Origin: Mesorhizobium sp. Pch-S
Lineage (GTDB): Bacteria; Pseudomonadota; Alphaproteobacteria; Rhizobiales; Rhizobiaceae
DNA length: 64,000 nt
Assembly: GCF_004136315.1 (NCBI RefSeq)
Contig: NZ_CP029562.1
Coordinates: 1,860,001 to 1,924,000 of the forward strand
Reading direction: 5' to 3'
Shown here: positions 7,763 to 16,662 of the stretch, piece by piece
How positions within the stretch are numbered: position 1 is the stretch's first letter
Layout: each line of letters begins with the position of its first letter
Notes under the pieces: model-generated
What the model was told of the DNA's origin: nothing
What the model saw: the letters and a program-made list of their open reading frames with translations, nothing else
Database searches by the model: none
Position numbers and translations under genes: made by a program

Positions 7763-8764
7763 TCAAATCCTGCCGCGCCGACGCAGCATGTCGGCAAGTA
7801 CCGTCGCCAGGATCAGCAGGCCGATGACCGCGCGCAGCCAGTAGGCCGAGACGTTGACGAAGATCAGCGCCGAGCCGATCGTGGCAAACAGGATGGTCGC
7901 CAGCGTCGAGCCGATGACCGTGCCGGAACCGCCGAGGATCGACACGCCGCCGATGACCGCGGCGGTGATGACGGTGAGCTCCAGATTGGGTGGCACCGTC
8001 GACTGGATCACCTGCAGCTGCGTGGCGAACAGGATGGTCGCCAGACCGGCGAAGGCGCCGTGGATGATGAACACGGCGACGGTGCGGCGCTCGACCGGAA
8101 TACCGGTGGCGAGTGCCGCCTCGGCATTGCCGCCGATGGCATAGAGCGAGCGGCCGAAGGCCGAGTAGCGCATCCAGAGCGCCGCAAGCACGGTCAGCAC
8201 CACCATGAAGACCAGCGGCACCGGCAGGCCGAACACGCTCTTCTGGGCGATCAGGAAATCGGGCGGCAGGTTGGTGATCCAGGTGCCCCCGGTGACGCTG
8301 ATCAGCCCGCCACGCATGATCGACAAGGCACCGAGTGTCACCACGATCGAAGGGATGCGCGCATAGGCGACCAGGATGCCGATACCGGCGTTGACCAGCA
8401 TGCCGACCAGCACCGGCGCCAGCCAGGCGACCCAGACAGGATAGCCGGCAACCGCCAGCGTGCCCGAGATCGTCGCCAGCACGCCGATCAGCGCACCGAC
8501 GGAGACGTCGATATGGCCGGTGATGATGACCATGGCCATGCCGATGGCGGCGACGGCGATATAGGCGTTGCCGGAGAAGATCGTGGTCAGGTTATTGGCG
8601 CTGATGAAGCGCGGATTGACCATCGTCACCACGACGAACAGGGCGACGATCGCGGCCAGCACGACCAGCTCCTGGCCGTAGTCGGCAAACAGCCGCCGTA
8701 GGAAGCCCGGCCGTTGCATGGTCGCCGCCGGACGGGTCGGCGGCAGATCGACGATTGCACTCAT
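7763..8764 (-). CDS. rhaP: Sugar ABC transporter permease
   Basis: This 333-residue inner-membrane protein belongs to the RbsC-like BPD_transp_2 family, with 8-10 hydrophobic segments. The conserved GHIDVSVGALIG lies near residues 83-94, the cytoplasmic loop YAIGGNAEAALATGI near 210-224 and AAVIGGVSILGGSGT near 265. It pairs with the permease at 6797-7752 as a heterodimer, as in rhizobial rhamnose importers. The ATG at 8764 overlaps the ATPase stop as TGATG, the junction style used throughout this operon; a GTG three bases earlier is also possible. The rhamnose assignment rests on gene context. Confidence 0.87.
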   Translation of the reverse strand: MSAIVDLPPTRPAATMQRPGFLRRLFADYGQELVVLAAIVALFVVVTMVNPRFISANNLTTIFSGNAYIAVAAIGMAMVIITGHIDVSVGALIGVLATISGTLAVAGYPVWVAWLAPVLVGMLVNAGIGILVAYARIPSIVVTLGALSIMRGGLISVTGGTWITNLPPDFLIAQKSVFGLPVPLVFMVVLTVLAALWMRYSAFGRSLYAIGGNAEAALATGIPVERRTVAVFIIHGAFAGLATILFATQLQVIQSTVPPNLELTVITAAVIGGVSILGGSGTVIGSTLATILFATIGSALIFVNVSAYWLRAVIGLLILATVLADMLRRRGRI

Positions 8765-10275
8765 CACGCCGCCTCCCCGCTCTGGTGTGCCGTCATTGCC
8801 ATGCCGACGCGTTCCGGCGTGGCATCGGCCCGATCGATCTCGCCGGTGAGGCGGCCGCCGCTGATCACCAGCACGCGGTCGCTCATGCCGAGCACCTCCG
8901 GCAGTTCGCTGGAGATCATCAGAATGGCTACGCCCTGCTTCACCAGTTCACCCATGATGGTGTGGATCTCGGCCTTGGCGCCGACGTCGACGCCGCGTGT
9001 CGGCTCATCGAGGATCAGCACCTTGGGATTGGTCTCCAGCCATTTGGCGATCACCACCTTCTGCTGGTTGCCGCCCGACAGTTCGCCGACCGGCTGGCCG
9101 ATATTGCGGCAGCGCACGCTGAGCCGCTTGACGGCGTCGAGGGCGCGCTGCGTCTCTTCACCGGCCTTGATGAAGATGCCGGCCGAGAAGCGCTCGATCG
9201 AGGCCATCGATACGTTCTTGCGGATCGCCATCTGCTTCACCAGGCCCTGCTGGCCGCGATCCTCCGGCACATAGGCGATGCCGAGGTCGCGCGCCTGGCG
9301 TGGCGAGGTGATGGCGACAGTCCTGCCCTCGAGCACGATCTCGCCCGAGGTCGCCGGCGTCATGCCGAACAAGGTGAGCGCGAGTTCGGTGCGGCCACTG
9401 CCGACAAGGCCGGCAACGCCGAGGATCTCACCGCGCCGCAGGGAAAAGGAAATGTCCTGCACATGACGGCCGTGGTTGAGGTTCTTCACCTCCAGCACCG
9501 TGTCGCCGATCTTGGCATCGGCTTTGGGGAACAGGCTGTCGATCGGCCGGCCGACCATCATGGCAACGAGAGCGGCCTCGTCGACCTCGCCAATGTCGCG
9601 GGTGGCGACATAGCCGCCGTCGCGCAGCACGGTGACGCGGTCGGCCAGCGCGAAGATCTCCGGCATGCGGTGGCTGACATAGACGATGCCGACGCCGCGC
9701 TCGCGCAGCTGCCGCACCACCGCCATCAGGCGCTGCACGTCCGCCTCGACCAGCGAGGCGGTCGGCTCGTCCATGATCAGGATGCGCGCATTCTTGGAAA
9801 GCGCCTTGGCGATCTCGACACGCTGGCGCTGCGCCACCGAGAGCGTCAGCACCTTGGCGTCGACATCGAGGTCGAAGGTGTCGAGCTGGTCGAGCAAGGC
9901 GCGCGTGCGTGCCCGCACCTCGGCCCAGTCGATCCAGCCGCCGGGCCGGCAGGGATAGTTGCCGAGAAAGACATTCTCCGCCACGGTCAGCTCGGGAAAC
10001 AGCAGCAGTTCCTGGTAGACGGTGGCGATGCCGGCGGCGGAAGCATCGCGCGTGGAAGCAAACCTGACCTCCCTGCCATCGACCGTGATGGTGCCGGCAT
10101 CCGGCGAATAGAGGCCGGACATCATCTTGATCAGCGTCGACTTGCCGGCGCCGTTCTCGCCAAGCAATGCGTGCACCTCACCCGGGCGCACGTCGAAACT
10201 GACATCCTTCAGCGCCTTCACGCCAACGAAGGACTTGGACATGCCGGCGAGGCTGACATAGGGGGCGGCGGTCAC
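8764..10275 (-). CDS. rhaT: Sugar ABC transporter ATPase, two-domain (RhaT/RbsA type)
   Basis: The 503-residue cytoplasmic ATPase has two tandem ABC domains. Domain 1 has Walker A GENGAGKST (39-47), a divergent signature LSVAQRQR near 143 and Walker B ILIMDEPTAS near 163. Domain 2 has a degenerate Walker A (GLVGSGRTE near 288), signature LSGGNQQK near 399 and Walker [13 protein letters not shown] near 418. This one-active-site pattern is usual for CUT2 sugar importers. Translation starts at GTG 10275, which overlaps the rhaK stop. The first internal ATG (10242) would remove the first beta strand. It energises the permeases downstream. Confidence 0.88.
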   Translation of the reverse strand: MTAAPYVSLAGMSKSFVGVKALKDVSFDVRPGEVHALLGENGAGKSTLIKMMSGLYSPDAGTITVDGREVRFASTRDASAAGIATVYQELLLFPELTVAENVFLGNYPCRPGGWIDWAEVRARTRALLDQLDTFDLDVDAKVLTLSVAQRQRVEIAKALSKNARILIMDEPTASLVEADVQRLMAVVRQLRERGVGIVYVSHRMPEIFALADRVTVLRDGGYVATRDIGEVDEAALVAMMVGRPIDSLFPKADAKIGDTVLEVKNLNHGRHVQDISFSLRRGEILGVAGLVGSGRTELALTLFGMTPATSGEIVLEGRTVAITSPRQARDLGIAYVPEDRGQQGLVKQMAIRKNVSMASIERFSAGIFIKAGEETQRALDAVKRLSVRCRNIGQPVGELSGGNQQKVVIAKWLETNPKVLILDEPTRGVDVGAKAEIHTIMGELVKQGVAILMISSELPEVLGMSDRVLVISGGRLTGEIDRADATPERVGMAMTAHQSGEAA

Positions 10276-11678
10276 AGGCTTGCCTCCCTTGCGGTCTTGT
10301 CCGCGCGCGCGGCATCCCGAGCATTGCCGGCCAGTTCGCGCCAGCGGTCGCGATAGGCTTCGAGCCCTGGCACGCTGCTCGCGGCGACCGGCACCGTCTC
10401 ATCGCGGAACGGCATCGCTCCGAGCGCCTTGAAGGCAAGAGCGGCGGCACCGGTGGCCGAGCCTTCGCTCATCTCGGAATGGATCACCGTCTGGCCCGGG
10501 CGCAGTTGCGCCAGCATCGCCGTCAAAAGGTTGATCTTGGCGAGGCCGCCATCGACGACGAGAAGATTGTCGGAGCGGATCAGGTCGAGCGACAGGTCGG
10601 TCATCATCAGCACGTAGAGGGCGGCTACCGCGGCGCGCTCCTCGCCCGCGACATCGCCGCCGACGATCCTGCCGCTGGTTTCCGGAAACGGTCCGCCGGC
10701 CGCCCATGACGGCAGGGCGAAGATGCCGCGCGCCATTACTTGCTCGACCGCCTGCTGCGAGATCGGCTGGTTCCAGCTGTCGCTGATCAGGTCATATTCG
10801 CGCCCGCCCATGAAGCGCAATGAAGGCGCCGGCTCGCCATCGACCGTGACGTTGGCGATCATGTCGCGCTCGCGGTCGAGCGCATCGAGCGGACAATCGA
10901 GGTTGATGATGATGACCCAAGTGCCGGTCGACACCAGCGTGAAGCCGGACAGGCCGGTCATGCGGTAATAGGCAAGCGCAGCGTTGGAATCGTGCACGCC
11001 GTTGTGGACGCTGATGGTGCGGCTGGACCCGTCCGCCAGCGTGACACGCGTCTCGCCGATGACCGCACCGGCCGGCGCTATTTCCGGGAACTTGCCGCGC
11101 CAGCCCAGCCGGTCGACCAGCGAGGAGAAATCCCGCTTCAACGGCGCCCAGAGCTGGCTGTGCGCGCCGAGATAGGACCATTCCGCGAGCGGGCGGCCGG
11201 AGAACCGCCAGCCCCAGTATTGCGGATAACACAGGATCGCCTGCGCATCGGCAAAGGCACGTGGTTCTTCCTCTTTCAGCCAGTAGATGTGGCGGGCGAT
11301 CGAGAAGCCGAGCGGCAGCCAGGGCGTGTAGCTTTCCGAAAAATCCGGCAGCATCGGATCGATCACCCGCGCGATCGACGGCGGGATTTCCTGCTCGTAA
11401 TCGAGGACCGGGTGCAGAAGCTCGGCGCCGCGCACCAGGGCGAAGGCACAGCCATGGGCGGAGACCAACAGGCCGCCGACATCATGCGTGGCGACGACAT
11501 CGGCGAGTTCGCGGCTCATCCAGGCGAAGAGGCGCTCGTCGTCGAGCACGTGCCGGCCTCGGTACTCCTTCCAGACCGGCCGGGTGCGGCGCTCGTCGAG
11601 CAGGGCGCCGTCGGGTGCGAACACAAACAGCTTCGAATTGGTCTTGCCGAGATCGAAAACTGCGAGTGGGCCGCTCAT
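10272..11678 (-). CDS. rhaK: Rhamnulokinase-like FGGY kinase
   Basis: This 468-residue kinase would phosphorylate L-rhamnulose at C1 using ATP. The phosphate-1 motif is DLGKTNSKL (9-17), of the KTN type found in rhizobial RhaK and unlike the GTSG kinase at 3135-4472. Other features are GVHDSNAALAYY near 226, STGTWVIIIN near 249 and DGGLAKINLLTAML near 378. In Rhizobium leguminosarum RhaK is also needed for rhamnose uptake by its ABC transporter (established knowledge). The ATG at 11678 overlaps the rhaR stop by four bases (ATGA), and the gene's stop overlaps the ATPase start. Placement beside rhaR and opposite rhaD supports the assignment. Confidence 0.87.
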   Translation of the reverse strand: MSGPLAVFDLGKTNSKLFVFAPDGALLDERRTRPVWKEYRGRHVLDDERLFAWMSRELADVVATHDVGGLLVSAHGCAFALVRGAELLHPVLDYEQEIPPSIARVIDPMLPDFSESYTPWLPLGFSIARHIYWLKEEEPRAFADAQAILCYPQYWGWRFSGRPLAEWSYLGAHSQLWAPLKRDFSSLVDRLGWRGKFPEIAPAGAVIGETRVTLADGSSRTISVHNGVHDSNAALAYYRMTGLSGFTLVSTGTWVIIINLDCPLDALDRERDMIANVTVDGEPAPSLRFMGGREYDLISDSWNQPISQQAVEQVMARGIFALPSWAAGGPFPETSGRIVGGDVAGEERAAVAALYVLMMTDLSLDLIRSDNLLVVDGGLAKINLLTAMLAQLRPGQTVIHSEMSEGSATGAAALAFKALGAMPFRDETVPVAASSVPGLEAYRDRWRELAGNARDAARADKTAREASL

Positions 11679-12469
11679 CCCGCGCCTCCATTGGCCGTCA
11701 ATCCCCCACTGGGCGCGATGCGCAGGGCGATACCGGCCGCCTCAAGCATCTTGGCATGCTGGTCCGACAGCCCGTCATCGGTGATCAGGACGCCGATGCG
11801 GGTCAGCGGCAGGGCCGCGTGACGGGCATGGATGGAGAATTTGCGGCTGTCGGCCAGGACGATGACCTGGTCGGCATTGCGGCTGAGATCCTGGATGGCG
11901 CGCACCATCAACGGATGCGATTCCAGCAACCCGTCGGCGCTGATGCCCTGCGCCCCCAGGAAGAACTTCGAGGCAAAGAAAGCCGGTTGCGACGGTGAAT
12001 AGATGACGCGCGGCTCACGGTACAGTTCGCCGCCGGCAATCGTCAGGCTGCACTTGCCGTGCTCGCCGAGATAGGCGGCGAGCGGCATGGAGTTGGTGAA
12101 CAGGCGGACGTTGCGCTCGGCCAGCTTGACGCCGAGGTGATAGCAGGTCGAGCCGCCATTGACGATGACGGCATCGCCATCCATCACCATGGTCGACGCC
12201 AGCTCGGCGATCTGGCGCTTGGCATCGACGGCGAGGTCGCGGTTTTCATCGTAGGGTCGGGCAAAGGCCGTCGTCTGGGAGGCTGCGCCGTCCAGCGCAG
12301 AGATGCCGCCATAGACCTTCCGCGCGCCGCCGGACTGGTCGATCTTGTCGATGTCGCGCCGGATCGTGGCAGCCGACACGCCAAGCTGTTCTTGCAGCTC
12401 GCGCACCGACGCAAAGGGCCGGTCGCGCAGCAGATCGATGATCTGCCGATGGCGGACCAAGTCGTTCAA
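11675..12469 (-). CDS. rhaR: DeoR-family transcriptional regulator of the rhamnose locus
   Basis: The 264-residue protein has an N-terminal winged HTH (VRELQEQLGVSAATIRRDID, residues 22-41) and a C-terminal DeoR sugar-phosphate sensor domain with VNGGSTCYHLG and VLADSRKF. It most likely represses both the minus-strand operon and rhaD until a rhamnose metabolite binds. The start is TTG at 12469. No ATG lies in frame nearby, and GGGAGG sits eight bases upstream, which decides the start. It is the first gene of the operon and overlaps rhaK by ATGA, so it is probably autoregulated. Confidence 0.85.
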   Translation of the reverse strand: MNDLVRHRQIIDLLRDRPFASVRELQEQLGVSAATIRRDIDKIDQSGGARKVYGGISALDGAASQTTAFARPYDENRDLAVDAKRQIAELASTMVMDGDAVIVNGGSTCYHLGVKLAERNVRLFTNSMPLAAYLGEHGKCSLTIAGGELYREPRVIYSPSQPAFFASKFFLGAQGISADGLLESHPLMVRAIQDLSRNADQVIVLADSRKFSIHARHAALPLTRIGVLITDDGLSDQHAKMLEAAGIALRIAPSGGLTANGGAG

Positions 12470-12698
12470 GCCAAAATCCTCCCATGACGACCCGAGAACC
12501 GACCGTCATGATCCAAGTTACGCAAAATCGATGATGGCGCAAGTCATTTTTGAAAAACTTCGCTCATATTGCGATGCACATAAATCAGTTAGCAGCCGCG
12601 ATATGATTGAGTTTAATCTTTCATGATTGACAAACCGCATGGCTTGGACTGATTTTAGCGCTCATGCCGTGCCTGGGAGGCCGGCGGGAGGATCAGAC
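12470..12698. promoter_or_regulatory. Divergent rhaR-rhaD control region with ATGATTGA direct repeats
   Basis: This AT-richer 229-base gap holds both divergent promoters. ATGATTGA occurs at 12603-12610 and again at 12623-12630, exactly 20 bases (about two helical turns) apart, as expected of a DeoR operator with repeated half sites. TTGACA at 12627-12632 is a good -35 for rhaD, but no strong -10 is seen at normal spacing. The second repeat overlaps this -35, so binding there would block RNA polymerase. GGGAGG before 12699 is the rhaD ribosome site. Confidence 0.5.
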
Positions 12699-14801
12699 AT
12701 GCTCGACACACAGCCGGCGCGGCTCGCCAATCTCTGGAACGATGACAAGGCGGCAGCGATGAGCGAGCCGGAACGGCTCGTCTACCGCTCCAACCTGCTG
12801 GGCTCGGACAAGCGCATCACCAACTACGGCGGCGGCAACACGTCATCGAAGGTCTGGCAGAAGGATCCGCTGACCGGCGAAGACGTCGAGGTGTTGTGGG
12901 TGAAAGGCTCCGGCGGCGACAGCGCCTCGATCAAGCTCGACGGCTTCGCCACCCTTTACATGGACAGGCTGCGTGCGCTGAAGAACCTCTATCGCGGCCT
13001 CGCGCATGAAGACGAGATGGTCGGCTACCTGCCGCACTGCACCTTCAACCTCAACCCGCGCGCCGCCTCCATCGACACGCCCTTGCACGCCTATGTGCCG
13101 AAGCCTTTCGTCGACCACATGCATCCGGATGCGATCATCGCGATCGCCGCTGCCAGGAACTCCAGGACGCTGACGCAAAAGATCTTCGGCGATGCGATCG
13201 GCTGGCTGCCGTGGAAACGGCCCGGCTTCGAGCTCGGCCTGTGGCTGGCGAAGTTCTGCGCGGAGAACCCAGAAGCGCGCGGCGTCATCCTGGAGAGCCA
13301 CGGCCTGTTCACCTGGGGCGATACGCCAAAGGAATGCTACACGACCACCGTCGAAATCATCAACCAGGCCATCGACTGGTTCGAGCGTGAGACAAAAGGC
13401 AAGCCGGCCTTCGGCGGCGCGATCACGCAGGCCTTGCCTGCTGCCGAGCGCCGCGCCATTGCGGCACGGCTGATGCCGATCGTGCGCGGCATGATCTCAA
13501 GGCACGGCGCTATGAAGATCGGTCATTTCGACGATTCCGACGCAGTGCTCGAATTCGTCAATTCGGCCGAACTGCAGGCGCTCGCCCCGCTCGGCACCTC
13601 CTGCCCCGATCACTTCCTGCGCACCAAGATCAGGCCGCTGGTGATTGGTTTCGATCCGGCCAGGCCGGACATCGACGCGGTCGCGGCAGCCTTGCCTGCC
13701 GCGCTCGAGGCCTACCGCGCCGACTACCAGGCCTATTACGAACGCTGCAGATATGACGACTCGCCCGCCATCCGTGATCCCAATGCGGTGGTCTACCTGA
13801 TGCCGGGCGTCGGCATGTTCACTTTCGCCGGCGACAAGGCCACCGCACGCATCTCGGCCGAGTTCTACGTCAACGCCATCAATGTCATGCGCGGTGCGGC
13901 GGCCGTCTCCGCCTATGCCGGGCTGCCGGAACAGGACGCTTTCGACATCGAATACTGGCTGCTCGAGGAAGCCAAGCTGCAGCGCCTGCCGAAACCGAAA
14001 TCGCTGGCCGGCCAGGTCGCTTTCGTCACCGGCGGCGCCGGCGGCATCGGCAAGGCGACGGCGATCCGACTGCTGCGCGAAGGTGCCTGCGTGGTGCTGG
14101 CCGACATTGACGAGGCAGCACTCGGCGCGGCGCAGGACGAACTGGCCAAGGTCTTCGGCACGGATTTCGTGCGCAGCGTCAGGCTCGACGTCACCGACGA
14201 GGCAGGCGTGGCGGCCGCCTATGCCGACAGCGCCGTCCAATTCGGTGGCGTCGACATCCTGGTTTCCAATGCCGGCATTTCTTCATCGGCACCGATCGAG
14301 GACACGGAACTGTCGATGTGGAACCGCAACATGGACATCCTGGCCAAGGGCTATTTCCTCGTCTCGCGCGAAGCCTTCCGTACCTTCAAGCAGCAGAAGC
14401 TCGGTGGCAACATCGTCTTCATCGCTTCCAAGAACGGGCTTGCCGCCTCGCCCAACGCAGCCGCTTACTGCACCGCCAAGGCGGCCGAAATCCATCTCGC
14501 CCGCTGCCTGGCGCTGGAGGGCGCGGACCATCAGATCCGCGTCAACACGGTGAACCCGGACGCCGTGCTGCGCGGCTCCAAGATCTGGACCGGCGAATGG
14601 CGCGAGCAGCGCGCGGCCGCCTATTCGATGCAGCCGGACGAGCTGGAAGAACACTACCGCAAGCGCTCGATGCTGAAACGCTCGGTGTTCCCGGAAGACA
14701 TCGCCGAAGCGGTGTATTTCCTGGCATCCGACATGTCGGCGAAATCGACCGGCAACATCCTCAATGTCGATGCCGGCAACGCCCAGAGCTTTACGCGCTG
14801 A
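12699..14801 (+). CDS. rhaD: Bifunctional rhamnulose-1-phosphate aldolase / short-chain dehydrogenase
   Basis: The 700-residue fusion has an N-terminal class II aldolase domain (about 1-400) and a C-terminal short-chain dehydrogenase (about 435-700). The aldolase shows GGGNTSSK, zinc ligands near H140/H142 (DHMHPD) and ESHG near 200. The dehydrogenase shows GGAGGIGKA near 445, NAG near 530 and YCTAK near 590. It would split L-rhamnulose-1-phosphate into dihydroxyacetone phosphate and L-lactaldehyde and then oxidise the lactaldehyde. This fused architecture is typical of Rhizobiales. The ATG at 12699 is eight bases after GGGAGG; an in-frame TTG at 12627 coincides with the -35 and is rejected. 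It is transcribed alone, divergently from rhaR. Confidence 0.94.
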   Translation: MLDTQPARLANLWNDDKAAAMSEPERLVYRSNLLGSDKRITNYGGGNTSSKVWQKDPLTGEDVEVLWVKGSGGDSASIKLDGFATLYMDRLRALKNLYRGLAHEDEMVGYLPHCTFNLNPRAASIDTPLHAYVPKPFVDHMHPDAIIAIAAARNSRTLTQKIFGDAIGWLPWKRPGFELGLWLAKFCAENPEARGVILESHGLFTWGDTPKECYTTTVEIINQAIDWFERETKGKPAFGGAITQALPAAERRAIAARLMPIVRGMISRHGAMKIGHFDDSDAVLEFVNSAELQALAPLGTSCPDHFLRTKIRPLVIGFDPARPDIDAVAAALPAALEAYRADYQAYYERCRYDDSPAIRDPNAVVYLMPGVGMFTFAGDKATARISAEFYVNAINVMRGAAAVSAYAGLPEQDAFDIEYWLLEEAKLQRLPKPKSLAGQVAFVTGGAGGIGKATAIRLLREGACVVLADIDEAALGAAQDELAKVFGTDFVRSVRLDVTDEAGVAAAYADSAVQFGGVDILVSNAGISSSAPIEDTELSMWNRNMDILAKGYFLVSREAFRTFKQQKLGGNIVFIASKNGLAASPNAAAYCTAKAAEIHLARCLALEGADHQIRVNTVNPDAVLRGSKIWTGEWREQRAAAYSMQPDELEEHYRKRSMLKRSVFPEDIAEAVYFLASDMSAKSTGNILNVDAGNAQSFTR

Positions 14802-14832
14802 ACAAGTTTCACGCCCTGTCGGCAGGCAATCG

Positions 14833-14854
14833 CACGCGGTGGGGGCACCGCGTG
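14833..14854. terminator. Hairpin downstream of rhaD
   Basis: CACGCGGT and ACCGCGTG form an 8-bp stem with a six-base loop. It is the first of two adjacent hairpins between the convergent rhaD and TerC genes. Confidence 0.55.
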
Positions 14855-14857
14855 TGG

Positions 14858-14887
14858 GGCGACTGGCATCGCCAGATGCCAGTCGCC
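14858..14887. terminator. Bidirectional terminator between rhaD and the TerC gene
   Basis: GGCGACTGGCATC, loop GCCA, then GATGCCAGTCGCC form a perfect 13-bp stem between the two convergent stops. There is no long T run on either side. Confidence 0.7.
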
Positions 14888-14900
14888 TGACTTCAGAGGA

Positions 14901-15554
14901 TTATGCCCCTCTCACGTATGGCAGCAGCTCAAGTCCACCGCGGTAGATCATGTCGCCGGCCACATAGAGGATGACGGCAAGGCCGACATAGGCGATCCAG
15001 CGGTATTTCTGCAGCAGATTGGCGATGAAGCTGGCGGCGATGCCCATCAGCGCAATCGACAGGACGAGGCCGAACACCAGCACCCACGGATGCTCGCGCG
15101 CCGCACCGGCGACGGCCAGCACATTGTCGAGCGACATGGTGATGTCTGCGATCACGATCTGCCAGGCGGCCTGCGCGAAGGTCTTCCTCGGCGCGGCCGT
15201 GCCATGGGCAGTTTCGCCATCGGCGCCTACGCCTGCCAGCGCTTCCTGGCCATGTCCATGCTGCAGTTCCTTCCACATCTTCCAGCAGACCCACAGAAGC
15301 AGCAGTCCACCGGCGAAGAGCAGGCCGACGATCTGGAGAAGCTGGGTGGTGGCGGCGGCAAAGCCGATGCGCAGGACGGTGGCGGCGATGATGCCGAGCA
15401 GGATCGCCTTGGCGCGCTGGTCCTTGGGAAGACCGGCGGCGGCAAGGCCGATGACGACGGCGTTGTCGCCGGCGAGCACCAGGTCGATCATGATGACCTG
15501 GAACAGCGCGGTCATCGCTTCGGGAGTGAAAAAGGAATTGATAATTTCTGTCAT
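14901..15554 (-). CDS. TerC/YjbE-family integral membrane protein
   Basis: This 217-residue inner-membrane protein has about seven hydrophobic segments. The conserved acidic membrane motifs are DLVLAGDNAVVIG (residues 24-36) and DITMSLDNVLAVAG in the second half, the pair typical of TerC-type metal exporters. The middle loop is rich in His, Gln and Gly (around 100-122). Members of the YjbE branch are often controlled by a manganese-sensing yybP-ykoY riboswitch, and manganese export is the best-supported role in the wider family (established knowledge). A candidate RNA element lies upstream at 15640-15752. The gene is monocistronic and convergent with rhaD. Confidence 0.85.
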   Translation of the reverse strand: MTEIINSFFTPEAMTALFQVIMIDLVLAGDNAVVIGLAAAGLPKDQRAKAILLGIIAATVLRIGFAAATTQLLQIVGLLFAGGLLLLWVCWKMWKELQHGHGQEALAGVGADGETAHGTAAPRKTFAQAAWQIVIADITMSLDNVLAVAGAAREHPWVLVFGLVLSIALMGIAASFIANLLQKYRWIAYVGLAVILYVAGDMIYRGGLELLPYVRGA

Positions 15555-15639
15555 ACGGCACCCTTGATATCTGAAGGGCGGCGTAGCTTTCAGAGCTGCT
15601 CTGGCGCGATCGCGCTAGCGTATCGACACTTGTTGCCAG

Positions 15640-15752
15640 AAATCAGGGACGTCTCAGCCAGGCCACCGGATTGAAATCCCAGTCCGACATCACAGCCATG
15701 GTGGCTGCCAGAGGGGCCCGGCCTGGTGGACCTCACCTACTCGACATGGCGA
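15640..15752 (-). promoter_or_regulatory. Possible yybP-ykoY-like leader RNA upstream of the TerC gene
   Basis: On the minus strand the leader contains AGTAGG at its 5' side and GGCTGAGACGTCCCT at its 3' side, about 80 bases apart. This recalls the GGAGUAG and GCAAGACC blocks of the manganese riboswitch. Two internal hairpins lie between them (AGCCA-CCA-TGGCT and CTGGGAT-TTCA-ATCC). A convincing closing P1 helix could not be drawn, so this is tentative. The rest of the 315-base gap 15555-15869 shows no gene. Confidence 0.3.
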
Positions 15753-15869
15753 CAAAATTCAATGGCCAACCGCGCCGTGCCGAAAATGACAACAGCCGGC
15801 GCAGGCTGGAGCGCGCCATTCCTCCAGCGGCGCACCGGCGGCGGAATGAAGCGCTGCTGAAGAAGGACA

Positions 15870-16580
15870 CTATCCCTTCGCAAGATTGGCGTTTCCAGCG
15901 CCGGCCGGGGCGCTTCTCGCCTGCCACTTCCTGTGCAGGTAGAAATACAGCTTCACATATTGGCCGACGAGGATCGCGTTGAGGATCGTGCCTTCGCGGA
16001 TGAACATGATCTGGTGCAGGAAGATCAGGCCGATGCAGGCAGCGACGACCAGCAGGGTGCAATCGAAGGCGGTTTTGATGTTGCCCCATTTCCTGCCCGT
16101 CCGCTTGAAGACGGTGTTGACGAACATGTCGATCGGCATCAGCACCAGATTGGCACGGATCATCAGGAACAGGCCGAAGGCCAGCGCCGCGTCGCCGAAC
16201 ACCAGCAGCAGCACTTTCTGGTAGTAGACGTCCAGCGCGATGAAGCTGGTCATCTTCAGGTTGAAATCCAGGAACACGGCGAGCGCGAAGGCCGGGATCA
16301 GGGAAGCGAAGTTGGTGAGCTTGAAATCCTTCGGCAGCACCAGATAGGTCAGGAACAGCATGATCAGTTCAAGGATGAAGTTGTAGGTCCCCTGGCTGAG
16401 CGGCGGGAACACCAGCGTCATCGTCCGGGTCAGGCTGCTTTGCGGCGAGATGCCGATGCCGGCCCTGATCGCCAGGCTGACGCCGACGGTCAAAATGTAA
16501 ATGCCGAGCAGATACATGATCCACCGTGCCTTGAGGCTGCCGGTGCTTTGCATTTCGTCTGAGGCTGCTTGATGCGCCAT
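15870..16580 (-). CDS. YczE/YitT-like integral membrane protein
   Basis: The 236-residue protein has about five to six hydrophobic segments, starting with MYLLGIYILTVGVSLAIRAG. It includes the family-like ISPQSS and MPIDMFVN motifs, and ends in a basic cytoplasmic tail. Its molecular function is not established; the family is annotated as YczE/YyaS/YitT-like membrane proteins. GGGAGG lies nine bases before the ATG at 16580, which favours it over the ATG at 16586. It sits 82 bases downstream of the amidohydrolase on the same strand and is probably in its operon, so a transport role for the substrate or product is possible but unproven. Confidence 0.78.
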   Translation of the reverse strand: MAHQAASDEMQSTGSLKARWIMYLLGIYILTVGVSLAIRAGIGISPQSSLTRTMTLVFPPLSQGTYNFILELIMLFLTYLVLPKDFKLTNFASLIPAFALAVFLDFNLKMTSFIALDVYYQKVLLLVFGDAALAFGLFLMIRANLVLMPIDMFVNTVFKRTGRKWGNIKTAFDCTLLVVAACIGLIFLHQIMFIREGTILNAILVGQYVKLYFYLHRKWQARSAPAGAGNANLAKG

Positions 16581-16662
16581 AGGCATTCCCCTCCCAGATT
16601 GTTGTTTTTCCACCCCACAGGCCTCCTCCGCCTGCGAGGTGTCGCGATTTGTCAGGCCGCCG

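Noticed and set aside
5624..10275. Autoinducer-2 (Lsr) import instead of rhamnose
   Set aside because: No LsrK, LsrF or LsrG-like genes are present, while rhaI, rhaK, rhaD and the DeoR regulator fit rhamnose.
12627..12698. TTG start giving RhaD 24 extra residues
   Set aside because: The TTG is the first half of TTGACA, a likely -35, and has no ribosome site; ATG 12699 has GGGAGG.
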